From an uncultured Bacteroidales bacterium (GTDB lineage Bacteria; Bacteroidota; Bacteroidia; Bacteroidales; UBA932), in contig ONEF01000004.1 in NCBI GenBank assembly GCA_900316795.1, positions 169,245 to 233,244 on the forward strand: a stretch of DNA of 64,000 nt. Reading direction: 5' to 3'. Of this stretch, positions 35,021-43,260 are shown one piece after another (position 1 is the first letter of the stretch; each line of letters opens with the position of its first letter). The notes beneath the pieces were generated by a model. It searched no databases and was not told the DNA's origin. It saw only the letters and a program-made list of their open reading frames with translations. A program made the translations under genes and the position numbers.

Positions 35021-36178
35021 TCAGTCTTTACGGAAAATCTTCCCGTCCGGGGCAATGTCCAGCACGGAATCCCGGATGTCTTCCTTGGTCAGAGCGGCTA
35101 TCTCTTTGGCTGCCAGATTTGACGGGTCTGTCTTTGGGCCTTTCATCGGTTGCTGGAGGAAGGAGTGGATTTTGCCGTCTATGAATCTGCCGTTGCAATC
35201 TATCCTTATCCTGACAAGAGGAGCATATCCGGTAAGGCCTTTGACTCCCATTCCGGCAGTGCAGAAATTGCCCAGACTGTAAGCTATGAAGCGGTCTTTG
35301 TAAAGTTCTATGGCTCTGACCACGTGAGGTCCGTGACCATATATGACATCCGCTCCGCAGTCAATGGCGAAATGTGCAAAATCTCTGAGAAAGCCACGCT
35401 CGTCTCCGTAGAAATTCTCTGAGCCGTAAGGCAGGTGCCTTGCTCCGGAGCCCTCCCTTCCACCGTGGAAGCTGAGTATAACGATTTGGCAGAGAAGATC
35501 TTTCTTGAGAGTGTTTATGATTCTTCTCACGGTTGCGGTATCTCTTGTCCTCAGCGAATAGTCTTCATGACCGAAGGCGCTGAATCCCACAAGGATACTG
35601 TCTCCACCCGGAAGGGGGAAGCGCTTGGTGAAATACTCCTGGTGAGAAGTTTTGCCCTTTGGGTCCTTGGCTCCGGCATATCCTAGCCCTGCTTTCTCAA
35701 GGTTTTCTTCAGTCTGGGACATGGCTTCATCAAAGAAGTCATAGATATGGTTGTTGGCCAGGCCCATGAAGTCAAAACCGGCATCTGTAAGGTGCCGGGT
35801 GTATCTTGGAGGCATCATGAACATGAAAGCCATCGGGCTTTCCGGGTTCTTTCTTGGTTTTCCGCTTGTGGCAATGGTTCCTTCCAGGTTGCCGCAGGTT
35901 ATGTCTGCATCTTTAAGGAGATCCCTTACATCGTCAAACAGGTTCTTGCCGTCATTGGCCGGGAGTCTGTCGTGAGGAAAAGTATTCCCGAGCATTATGT
36001 CTCCGGTTACCGCAACAGTCAGGGTATCAGGCTTTTCATAGGAAGAGGACGAAATCCCTTCCTTTTCAGAAGGGGAGTCGTTGTTTTTCAGACTGCCGCT
36101 ATGGTTTTGGCAGGAAGACGGCAGATTCATGAAAAGAATCGCGCTGATGGTAAAAAGACACTTCAGGTGTTTATTCAT
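35021..36178 (-). CDS. CapA/PgsA-family metallophosphatase-like lipoprotein
   Basis: 385 aa with a lipobox-like PSSC. The CapA domain: VAVTGDIMLGNTFP, ADITCGNLEGTI, LANNHIYDF, GADVIYGHGPHVVRAIELY and YSLGNFC. The family is named for poly-gamma-glutamate capsule synthesis in Bacillus, but the lone gene here has no capB or capC, so the role is open. Confidence 0.87.
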   Translation of the reverse strand: MNKHLKCLFTISAILFMNLPSSCQNHSGSLKNNDSPSEKEGISSSSYEKPDTLTVAVTGDIMLGNTFPHDRLPANDGKNLFDDVRDLLKDADITCGNLEGTIATSGKPRKNPESPMAFMFMMPPRYTRHLTDAGFDFMGLANNHIYDFFDEAMSQTEENLEKAGLGYAGAKDPKGKTSHQEYFTKRFPLPGGDSILVGFSAFGHEDYSLRTRDTATVRRIINTLKKDLLCQIVILSFHGGREGSGARHLPYGSENFYGDERGFLRDFAHFAIDCGADVIYGHGPHVVRAIELYKDRFIAYSLGNFCTAGMGVKGLTGYAPLVRIRIDCNGRFIDGKIHSFLQQPMKGPKTDPSNLAAKEIAALTKEDIRDSVLDIAPDGKIFRKD

Positions 36179-36194
36179 AGTTTTAGGTTTTTTC

Positions 36195-36220
36195 TAAATT
36201 TGTAGAACAAATATCGCGAT
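36195..36220 (+). promoter_or_regulatory. -7 element and ATCGCGAT palindrome before the serine hydrolase gene
   Basis: TAAATTTG at 36195-36202 fits TAnnTTTG. Just downstream, within the expected leader, is ATATCGCGATAAT (palindrome core 36213-36220). Confidence 0.5.
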
Positions 36221-36247
36221 AATATTTATTGCATAACATATTTTATC

Positions 36248-37462
36248 ATGAAGAAATTATTCTGTTTGGCAACAGCCCTGCTGTCAGGTATCATGGTGAT
36301 GGCGCAGGGAACCAGGCTCCAGACTGCCACACCAGAGCAGATGGGAATGTCTTCCGAAAGGCTTACCAAGATTGATGCCGTTGTGGAAAAGGCTATCAAA
36401 GACACTATTATGCCAGGTGCGGTGGTGTGTGTAGTAAGGGGGGACAAGATAGTGTTCCTCAAGGCTTACGGAAACAAGGCAATCTATCCCAAGAAGGAAA
36501 AGATGACAGTCAACACGGTTTTTGACATGGCTTCCTGCAGCAAGTGCATCGGTACCACATTGAGTTTCATGCAGCTCATAGAGAGCGGACAGGTCAGGCT
36601 GATAGACCGGGTGGATATGTATATACCTGGATTTGAGCCTTATGTGGATGAAAACGGAAAGAAAGTGCACATCAGGGTAATAGACCTTTTGACACACACC
36701 AGCGGTCTTCCTGCTTATGTCAACCCTTCCCAGGTGAAGGAGAAATACGGAAAAGAGGATCCTGAAAGCCTGATGGATTGGATTGCTCATTGCAAGAGAG
36801 TTTACAAGCCTACACAGGGCCACGTTTACAGCTGCCTTAACTTTGTAACGCTCCAGAACATCCTTCAGAACGTGACAGGCAAGAAGCTTTATGAATATGC
36901 TCAGGAGAACGTGTTTGACCGCCTGGGGCTCGCTTATACCACATATATGCCAAAGGCTCTGAAAAAGAAGGAAATAATGAAGCTGGTGGCTCCAACCGAG
37001 AAGCAGGCTGACGGGAAGTGCCTTATAGGTGAGGTCCACGACCCGATTGCAAGGGTCCTTAACAAGGGCAATTCCGGCAACGCTGGTGTATTCACCAACG
37101 CTGAGGACGTGGCTGTGATATGCGCAGCCCTTCTCAACGGGGGAGAGTATGACGGCAAGAGAATCCTTGGTCCGCTTACGGTAAAGGCCATGGCCTCTGT
37201 CCCTATGGAGGTTCGCCGCTTCGGCCGTACCCTTGGATGGGACAATGACGTGCATTACTATACGGCCGGAGACCTCTTCTCCGGTTCAGCATACGGACAT
37301 ACCGGCTACACAGGGCCTTCAATCGTGATAGATCCTGCCACAAAGACTGCGGTAATCATTCTTGCAAACAGGGTTCATCCGTACGATACCGGTAACATGG
37401 CTCCTGTCAGAGCTAAGGTTTCCTCAATCGTGGCCGGCTCCATCCTTAAGGAAAACCTGTAG
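36248..37462 (+). CDS. Exported beta-lactamase-fold serine hydrolase (class C/PBP-like)
   Basis: 404 aa with a signal peptide (GIMVMAQG). Active site: SxxK as SCSK near residue 98, a YSCLN motif where YxN is expected, and GHTG near residue 350. The middle motif has Cys in place of Asn, so beta-lactamase activity is doubtful; an esterase or DD-peptidase role is possible. Single gene, convergent with aroC. Confidence 0.88.
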   Translation: MKKLFCLATALLSGIMVMAQGTRLQTATPEQMGMSSERLTKIDAVVEKAIKDTIMPGAVVCVVRGDKIVFLKAYGNKAIYPKKEKMTVNTVFDMASCSKCIGTTLSFMQLIESGQVRLIDRVDMYIPGFEPYVDENGKKVHIRVIDLLTHTSGLPAYVNPSQVKEKYGKEDPESLMDWIAHCKRVYKPTQGHVYSCLNFVTLQNILQNVTGKKLYEYAQENVFDRLGLAYTTYMPKALKKKEIMKLVAPTEKQADGKCLIGEVHDPIARVLNKGNSGNAGVFTNAEDVAVICAALLNGGEYDGKRILGPLTVKAMASVPMEVRRFGRTLGWDNDVHYYTAGDLFSGSAYGHTGYTGPSIVIDPATKTAVIILANRVHPYDTGNMAPVRAKVSSIVAGSILKENL

Positions 37463-37489
37463 GAAGAGCCTGCGTTCAGGAACAACAGA

Positions 37490-38512
37490 TTACAGGAGGT
37501 TGTCCGCAAGGACTAGATAAGATATGGCCTCGGCGATGACCGGGCACCTGAGTGCTATGCACGCATCGTGTCTGCCGCCAACGCTGAGGCTTTCCATTTG
37601 CCCGCTATGGAAACTGAATGTCCGCTGAGGTTTTGCTATGCTTGATGTCGGACGGATATCCAGCGAGAACACTATCGGGTTTCCGTTTGCCAGACCGCCG
37701 TTGATACCTCCGCTGTGGTTGGTCAAAGTATGGCCTTGGGCATCTGTTATGGCATCGTTGAAGACTGAGCCTTTCAAGGATGAGGGCTTGCACCCTGACG
37801 GGTTTTTCAAGTCTGAAAAATCTCCGAACTGGATACCCTTTACTCCCGGTATGGAGAAGGCCAGATGGGCGATCTGGGATTCAAGTGAATTGAAAAACGG
37901 GTCGCCGACGCCAGAATGGACACCTTCTATCCGGCAGGATATTTCTCCGCCCAGGGAATCTCCTTCTCCTTTTACGGCATTTATCATGTCCGCCCACTTG
38001 TCCGCCTCGGTCTCCCCTCCAATGCTTTCTATCTTTGATGACACAGAAATATGCATCCCGGAAGCTTCCAGGGCCTTTTTTGCTACAACTCCGGCTGCTA
38101 CAAGGCACAAAGTCATTCTGCCTGAGAAATGTCCGCTTCCTCTTGGATCGTTGAAGCCTTTGAATTTTACTTTTGCGGCAAAGTCAGAATGTGAAGGTCG
38201 GGGAATATCAGAGAAAGATTTGTAGTCTGCCGGATTTTGCCTGAGGTTCTCAAACAAGATGGCAAGCGGTGCTCCGGTGGTTTTGCCTTTATATATTCCG
38301 GAAGCCAAAACAGGAATGTCGTCTTCCTTTCTGGCAGTGACTCCGGCTTGAAGTTGAGGAAACTCCCCGTCTTTTCTTCTGGAAAGAAATATCTGGAAAT
38401 CTTCTTCGGACAAGTCTATGCCTGGAGTGACACCATCCAATACCACTCCTATCCACTTTCCGTGAGATTCTCCAAATACACTTATCTTGAATTTGCTTCC
38501 GTAGTTATTCAT
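37490..38512 (-). CDS. aroC: Chorismate synthase
   Basis: 340 aa from MNNYGSKFKISVFGESHG; the frame's upstream 42 codons are not part of the family and overlap aroDA. GHFSGRMT, SVSSKIESIGG, TNHSGGINGGLANG and RHDACIALRCPVIAEA are family blocks. Makes chorismate from EPSP using reduced FMN. Starts 2 bp after the aroDA stop. Confidence 0.96.
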   Translation of the reverse strand: MNNYGSKFKISVFGESHGKWIGVVLDGVTPGIDLSEEDFQIFLSRRKDGEFPQLQAGVTARKEDDIPVLASGIYKGKTTGAPLAILFENLRQNPADYKSFSDIPRPSHSDFAAKVKFKGFNDPRGSGHFSGRMTLCLVAAGVVAKKALEASGMHISVSSKIESIGGETEADKWADMINAVKGEGDSLGGEISCRIEGVHSGVGDPFFNSLESQIAHLAFSIPGVKGIQFGDFSDLKNPSGCKPSSLKGSVFNDAITDAQGHTLTNHSGGINGGLANGNPIVFSLDIRPTSSIAKPQRTFSFHSGQMESLSVGGRHDACIALRCPVIAEAISYLVLADNLL

Positions 38513-38514
38513 CT

Positions 38515-40710
38515 CTAGTATGTTTTGTTCATCTTCAGACGTTCCACAAATGTAGGGAAAGATTTGTCTATGCAGGAGATGTTGTCCAGATATATCTGCC
38601 TTGGAGCGTTGCCCACATAGTTTCTGAAAAGAGAGCAAACTATTACCGCCATTGCTATACGATGGTCGTTGTGGCTGGAACAGAATATCTTGCTGCCTGG
38701 TTCGTTTCCGGAGTCAAATGCTTTTCCGCAGTTTCCTCTTATGACCAGTTCATCGCCTTCTAAATTCAAGTCATAGCCCATCCTGGAAAATTCGCTGAGG
38801 ATGGAAAGGGTGCGGTTGCTTTCTTTCTTTTCCAGCCTGTGCACGCCCTTTATCCGGCTCTCTCCTTGGCAGTAAACAGCCAGGGTGGTGAGTATGGGAA
38901 ACAGGTCCGGGCAATCTGTGGCGTCAAAGCAGAAAGCATCAAGTTTCCCGGAAGAAATGACAATGTTCCTCAAAGAGTGGAAATAGCTTCTCCTGGTGTT
39001 GTAGCGGTTATCCCTTACGATGGCAAACTGTTTCATCTCAGGGCTCTCCATCTGGATTTGCACTCCACACTTTTGTAGTACTTCCAGTATTTTTTCATCT
39101 GCCTGGGAGGTCTCTATGGTCATCTTTTTGAGGATGAAAATTTCCGGATGCCCAAAACTGTCAGCTATCATGGAAGCCAAGGTTCCGGCAACGGCAAAGT
39201 TTGAAGCACTGCTCCAGTCGGATTCAAGGAACATGTCAACAGGAGTATAGGTCTGGTTCCCTTCTATGTCAAATCTTATATTGCGGTCCTCCCTTGTTTG
39301 TTTCATTCTGATGCCGAATGCCTCCAAAACTTTGATTGTCAGTTCTATGAATGGAATACTCACAGCGTCTTCCACAACCATTCTGGTTTTGTGCGGAAGC
39401 ATAGGCAGTACCATCAGCAATCCGGAAACAAGCTGAGATGTCTCTTTGCCGGAAATGGTGAAGCTGTTTTTGAAAGAAGCTCCGTATATGTTTACCGGGA
39501 GAGTTGTCTTCCCGCCTTTTTTGGTGGCGAGGCACTTGATGCCGGCTTTTTTCAACGCGTCTATGGTCTGGGAAAAATCTCTTGAAAGAAGAGAACCTTC
39601 TCCGGTGACATTGGCCTGAGTGGTAATCAATGTTTTGTTCCTCAGGCTTGAAGCCAGACCTGAAACTGGAAGTATCAGCCTTGCCAGAAGGGCAGATTCA
39701 CCCACATTCACAAATTTGTAGCTCTTCCATTTTTCGATGCCGGCACTTTTGATGATCGCCATTTTTTCACCTCTTTTGGAACTTCCGTCGCGGACTACGG
39801 TAACGACGCATCCGCACTTGCGGATAAAGGCGATGGCGGCATCTGTGTCTGCGCAAGGTTCGAAATTTCTCAGGACGGTCTGCCCGTTGCACAAGGCTGC
39901 AGCAATCATGGCTCTTTGCACTATACTTTTGGAGCAAGGTATGCTCACGAACTTTTCTCTCAGGTTCTTTCTTGTGTCGGCTTCTTTGGTGCAGAACCTG
40001 GAAAACAGCTCGCTTTGCGCCCCTTCTCCTGTCCTGAAGTGATTTTCTTCTCCTTCATATCCCATCTTCCCGAGCATTTGCCGATAGCTGTACTGCCCTG
40101 CATCCACCGGGTTTGACGCAGAGCAGTAAGTCCAAGGTGAACCTAATGAAGTGCAGGCGATTCTGGTGTATTGCCCTGCTTCTCCTCTTGCAAAGGCGAT
40201 GAGTTTTCCACGTTCTTCATTAAAGACGCTGTATAGCTCGAGAACCCTGGAAGCTTCCTCCAGAGTCTTTGCAAAAGGGGCTGTTTTTACGATGTCAGCC
40301 CCGGCCTTCTTGCATTTGAGGACAATCTTTTTCATCTCTTCCAGAGAAGAGACGGTGTCTTGGTGGGAACTGACAACAAGGCTTGTGCGGTTCCCTTTCT
40401 CAGCGATTTTGTTCCTTACAGCCTTTATAAAAGATTCTGGAGACAGGATGTCAACATCTACATACCGCACTCCTTTGTCTATCGCGGCCAGGGTTTGCTC
40501 CAAGGCCATTTCCCTGGTTTCTTCATTAAACCTGAAAGTGAAGATGCACTCTGGGTGGGCTTCAATTATGCTTTCCGTCTCTTTGGTTGTCAAGCGGCAT
40601 AAATCAGCGCGCAGTTCTGCAAACGGATACTGCGCCAAAGCTTCAGTGCATTCTTTTGCTTCAGGAAAGTTTACGCAGACACAGATCTTGTTTTGAAGTG
40701 TTTTGTTCAC
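38515..40710 (-). CDS. aroDA: Bifunctional fusion: type I 3-dehydroquinate dehydratase - EPSP synthase
   Basis: A 731-aa protein. Residues 1-225 form a type I dehydroquinase: ELRAD (32-36), SSHQD with His116, ADIVKTAP with Schiff-base Lys142, and SLGSPWTYCSA. Residues about 250-731 form EPSP synthase: SIPCSKSIVQRA (Lys261), NVGESALLARLI, SDWSSASNFA, and HNDHRIAMA near the end. It would carry out steps 3 and 6 of the shikimate pathway in one chain. No frame break is seen at the junction. The name aroDA is descriptive. Lies between aroB and aroC in one operon. Confidence 0.93.
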   Translation of the reverse strand: MNKTLQNKICVCVNFPEAKECTEALAQYPFAELRADLCRLTTKETESIIEAHPECIFTFRFNEETREMALEQTLAAIDKGVRYVDVDILSPESFIKAVRNKIAEKGNRTSLVVSSHQDTVSSLEEMKKIVLKCKKAGADIVKTAPFAKTLEEASRVLELYSVFNEERGKLIAFARGEAGQYTRIACTSLGSPWTYCSASNPVDAGQYSYRQMLGKMGYEGEENHFRTGEGAQSELFSRFCTKEADTRKNLREKFVSIPCSKSIVQRAMIAAALCNGQTVLRNFEPCADTDAAIAFIRKCGCVVTVVRDGSSKRGEKMAIIKSAGIEKWKSYKFVNVGESALLARLILPVSGLASSLRNKTLITTQANVTGEGSLLSRDFSQTIDALKKAGIKCLATKKGGKTTLPVNIYGASFKNSFTISGKETSQLVSGLLMVLPMLPHKTRMVVEDAVSIPFIELTIKVLEAFGIRMKQTREDRNIRFDIEGNQTYTPVDMFLESDWSSASNFAVAGTLASMIADSFGHPEIFILKKMTIETSQADEKILEVLQKCGVQIQMESPEMKQFAIVRDNRYNTRRSYFHSLRNIVISSGKLDAFCFDATDCPDLFPILTTLAVYCQGESRIKGVHRLEKKESNRTLSILSEFSRMGYDLNLEGDELVIRGNCGKAFDSGNEPGSKIFCSSHNDHRIAMAVIVCSLFRNYVGNAPRQIYLDNISCIDKSFPTFVERLKMNKTY

Positions 40711-40723
40711 GGCTGTTCAGGTG

Positions 40724-41743
40724 TTAGATTTTGAGGTCTTTGCAGATTTCAAAAAGTTCTTCCATAGGAATCTTGCGTTTGACGGCTTTGCCCAAACGGA
40801 CTGGAAGTATGATTGAAATATTGTCTGAAGAAATTTTCTTGTCTTGGCGTACTGCCGGGAAGAGAAGCTGAAAACTTATGTTGAAGCAGGGTTTGAGGCC
40901 CACAGACAGGAAGTCTTCTTTTAATTTCACAGGAAAACCGGAAGAACACAGGCCTGCCTTTTCTGATAACTGGGCTGAGGCATATATTCCGGCGGCAACT
41001 GCCTCACCGTGCAGGACCTTTCCTTTCAGGTAACTTTCAAGAGCGTGAGCGAAAGTATGCCCCAGATTAAGGAACATCCTTGCTCCTTTGTCCTTCTCAT
41101 CCTTTTCCACTACTTTCATTTTCATATCGGCGCAGGCACGGATTAATTCCCGGAGTTTTCTTTCGTCTGCTTTTGTCGGTGAGGAATGACTGTAATGAGA
41201 GAAAAAATGAACAGCCTTCTCATAGTATGACGCGTCATACAGGATGAAGGTCTTAAGCATCTCAGCGATTCCTTCTTTGAATATCCTCTTTTCCAGAGTC
41301 TTGAAGAAAACAGTGCTTTGCCATATCCATTCAGGTTGGGTGATTGTTCCCACCATGTTTTTGACACCCAGATGATTGACGCCGTTCTTGCCTCCTATAG
41401 CAGCGTCAGATGCTGACAACAAGGTTGTTGGAACAAGAGCAAATCTGACGCCTCTTTTGTAAGTGGATGCGACAAAACCCGTGATATCCGTGGTTACTCC
41501 ACCTCCGGCTCCGATAATGAAGCAGTCCCTGTCTGCATTGTTTTTCATCAGCCAGGAATAAATCCCGGACACGGTGTCAAGTGTTTTTAAGGATTCTGAA
41601 GCAGAAATGGTGTAAAAGTTCCAATTCTCCATATCAGTGAAGTAATCTTTCACTTTATTATCAATTATGGCGAATATTCCGCTATTTTTGGGGATATGGC
41701 TTTGTATATCCTTGATATTATTTGAATTATAAAGTTTCATCAA
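40724..41743 (-). CDS. aroB: 3-dehydroquinate synthase
   Basis: 339 aa. IGAGGGVTTDITGFVASTYKRGVRFALVPTT is the NAD-binding core; AIGGKNGVN, EGIAEMLK and GHTFAHALES hold the zinc and active-site residues. First gene of the aroB-aroDA-aroC operon (gap 13 bp). The minus-strand -7 element TATATTTG is at 41768-41775. Confidence 0.96.
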   Translation of the reverse strand: MMKLYNSNNIKDIQSHIPKNSGIFAIIDNKVKDYFTDMENWNFYTISASESLKTLDTVSGIYSWLMKNNADRDCFIIGAGGGVTTDITGFVASTYKRGVRFALVPTTLLSASDAAIGGKNGVNHLGVKNMVGTITQPEWIWQSTVFFKTLEKRIFKEGIAEMLKTFILYDASYYEKAVHFFSHYSHSSPTKADERKLRELIRACADMKMKVVEKDEKDKGARMFLNLGHTFAHALESYLKGKVLHGEAVAAGIYASAQLSEKAGLCSSGFPVKLKEDFLSVGLKPCFNISFQLLFPAVRQDKKISSDNISIILPVRLGKAVKRKIPMEELFEICKDLKI

Positions 41744-41835
41744 TAGTTCATAGTAGATAGTTGTTCACAAATATAGTAAAAATTTATGTTAAGTTTATGT
41801 TAATTTAATGGTTGTTCCTGTTTTTTACTATTTTT

Positions 41836-41869
41836 TTTGATAACAATTTAGAAAAATATACTACCTTTG
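41836..41869 (+). promoter_or_regulatory. Promoter of the aromatic leader and DAHP synthase
   Basis: TTTG (41836-41839), 22 bp, TACCTTTG (41862-41869). The leader ORF begins 8 bp after the -7 element, so transcription and translation start almost together. Confidence 0.7.
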
Positions 41870-41877
41870 CTGCTGTG

Positions 41878-41937
41878 ATGAAAAGGAATTGTACAAATAG
41901 ACTTATTTACCACCTTTATTCCTGGATGTGGAAATAA
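41878..41937 (+). CDS. Leader peptide of the DAHP synthase attenuator (19 aa)
   Basis: ATG at 41878, TAA at 41935-41937. The peptide ends YHLYSWMWK: two Tyr, two Trp and one His within nine codons, in a 19-residue ORF. Ribosome stalling there would sense Tyr/Trp supply. No Phe codon is present. It directly precedes a pause hairpin and a T8 terminator, upstream of the first enzyme of aromatic synthesis. Confidence 0.85.
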   Translation: MKRNCTNRLIYHLYSWMWK

Positions 41938-42014
41938 AGTGGCAGGGCTTTTGTACAAGAACTCAATGGTTATAGTGTGTGTATGTCCTGCTTTGATTGA
42001 AGCAGGTTTTTTTT
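41910..42014 (+). promoter_or_regulatory. Transcription attenuator: pause hairpin, antiterminator and terminator
   Basis: Segment 1 (41910-41922, inside the Tyr/Trp codons) pairs with segment 2 (41930-41942) in a 12-bp hairpin with two single-base bulges. GCAGGGC (41942-41948) can pair with GTCCTGC (41985-41991), destroying the terminator. The terminator stem is CCTGCTT (41987-41993) with AAGCAGG (42000-42006), then TTTTTTTT. This is the classic trp-like layout. TTGTACAA occurs at 41889-41896 and 41951-41958. Confidence 0.85.
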
Positions 42015-42058
42015 GTGCCGAAATGGCGTGTGTTGGTGCTCTTGAGGACTGCAATCGC

Positions 42059-42066
42059 TATATTTG
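42059..42066 (+). promoter_or_regulatory. Second -7 element between attenuator and DAHP synthase
   Basis: TATATTTG fits TAnnTTTG and lies after the terminator, so it could give a basal, unattenuated transcript. A TTGG word lies about 23 bp upstream; support is weak. Confidence 0.35.
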
Positions 42067-42142
42067 CAGGGGAAAGTGAATAGGTTTGCATAAACAGCCC
42101 CCGATATATAGGATTGCAGATCACCCTAGAGCAATTTTTTTT

Positions 42143-43240
42143 ATGAGAAGCGGAATAAAGATCATAGCCGGGCCTTGCAGTGCCGAGAGCAGGCAGCAGG
42201 TTCTGGACACGGCCAAAGCTCTGGCCGGATTGGGAGTAGATGTTTTCAGGGCAGGTGTCTGGAAACCAAGGACCAGGCCCGGAATGTTCGAGGGAGTAGG
42301 AGCAAAAGGACTTCAGTGGCTTGAGGATGTCAGGAATGAGACTGGAATGGAGGTCTGTTGCGAGGTTGCTACACCGGAGCATTTGAACCAGGCTCTGGAC
42401 TCAGGGATAGATATACTTTGGGTAGGGGCCCGCACCACCGCAGACCCGTTTGCGGTCCAGGCTCTGGCAGATGAAATCAAGAGAATCCCATCCTCCTCCG
42501 TCAGTGGAACGGCGGATGGAAATCAAAAAACCTCCCGGGTCTCAATGGAAGATCTCGTGGTTATGGTCAAGAATCCCATAAATCCGGATGTCGAACTCTG
42601 GGCCGGCGCAGTGGAGCGTTTCAAAAATGCCGGAGTCAAAGATATTTGGCTTGTACACAGGGGATTCAGCAGCTACGACACCGGAATTTACCGCAATCTT
42701 CCTCTTTGGCATATACCTATCGAGATGAAAAGAAGGTTCCCTGAAATTCCTCTTTTCTGCGATCCGAGCCACATGGGCGGCAAACAGCAGCTCATAGCTC
42801 CCATTTCCCAGCAGGCTCTTGATTTGATGTACGACGGCCTGATGATCGAGTGCCATTGCAATCCGGATCAGGCACTGAGCGACAAGACCCAGCAGGTGAC
42901 ACCCCTTCAGCTTGAAAAGATCCTCAACCAGCTGCAGATAAGGGAAAACGTGCAGGACCAGCAGAGTCTTGAATCTTTCCGTTCGCGGATAGATTCCCTT
43001 GACGAAAGTCTTTTCCGGATCCTGTCCGAGAGAATGGAAGTTTCCCGCAGGATAGGGCAGTACAAGCAGCAGCGGAACATGCCGGTCCTCCAGAGCAAAC
43101 GCTACAGCGAAATCGTGGAAAACAGGTCAGACCTTGCGGAATCCATAGGCCTGGACAGGGAATTTGCCAAATCGCTGATGGAAATAATCCACAAAGAAAG
43201 CGTCAAGGTCCAGCTGGACCAGAGAAACCCGAAAGACTAG
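42143..43240 (+). CDS. Bifunctional DAHP synthase / chorismate mutase
   Basis: 365 aa from MRSGIKIIAGPCSAES; the TTG at 42086 is not needed. Residues 1-260 form a KDO8P-synthase-like DAHP synthase: VFRAGVWKPRTRPGMFEGVG, WVGARTTADPFAVQAL, DPSHMGGKQQL, GLMIECHCNP. Residues about 275-365 are an AroQ chorismate mutase: SRIDSLDESLFRILSERMEV and RRIGQYKQ. It catalyses the entry step and the Tyr/Phe branch step. Expression is probably set by the upstream attenuator. Convergent with dusB. Confidence 0.94.
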   Translation: MRSGIKIIAGPCSAESRQQVLDTAKALAGLGVDVFRAGVWKPRTRPGMFEGVGAKGLQWLEDVRNETGMEVCCEVATPEHLNQALDSGIDILWVGARTTADPFAVQALADEIKRIPSSSVSGTADGNQKTSRVSMEDLVVMVKNPINPDVELWAGAVERFKNAGVKDIWLVHRGFSSYDTGIYRNLPLWHIPIEMKRRFPEIPLFCDPSHMGGKQQLIAPISQQALDLMYDGLMIECHCNPDQALSDKTQQVTPLQLEKILNQLQIRENVQDQQSLESFRSRIDSLDESLFRILSERMEVSRRIGQYKQQRNMPVLQSKRYSEIVENRSDLAESIGLDREFAKSLMEIIHKESVKVQLDQRNPKD

Positions 43241-43260
43241 ATTCCCGCCCGAGGCATATA

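Noticed and set aside
42113..42142. ATTGC...GCAAT hairpin with T8 just before the DAHP synthase ATG
   Set aside because: The stem is only five A/T-rich pairs with a 13-base loop; too weak to call a second terminator, and the T-run is probably leader.
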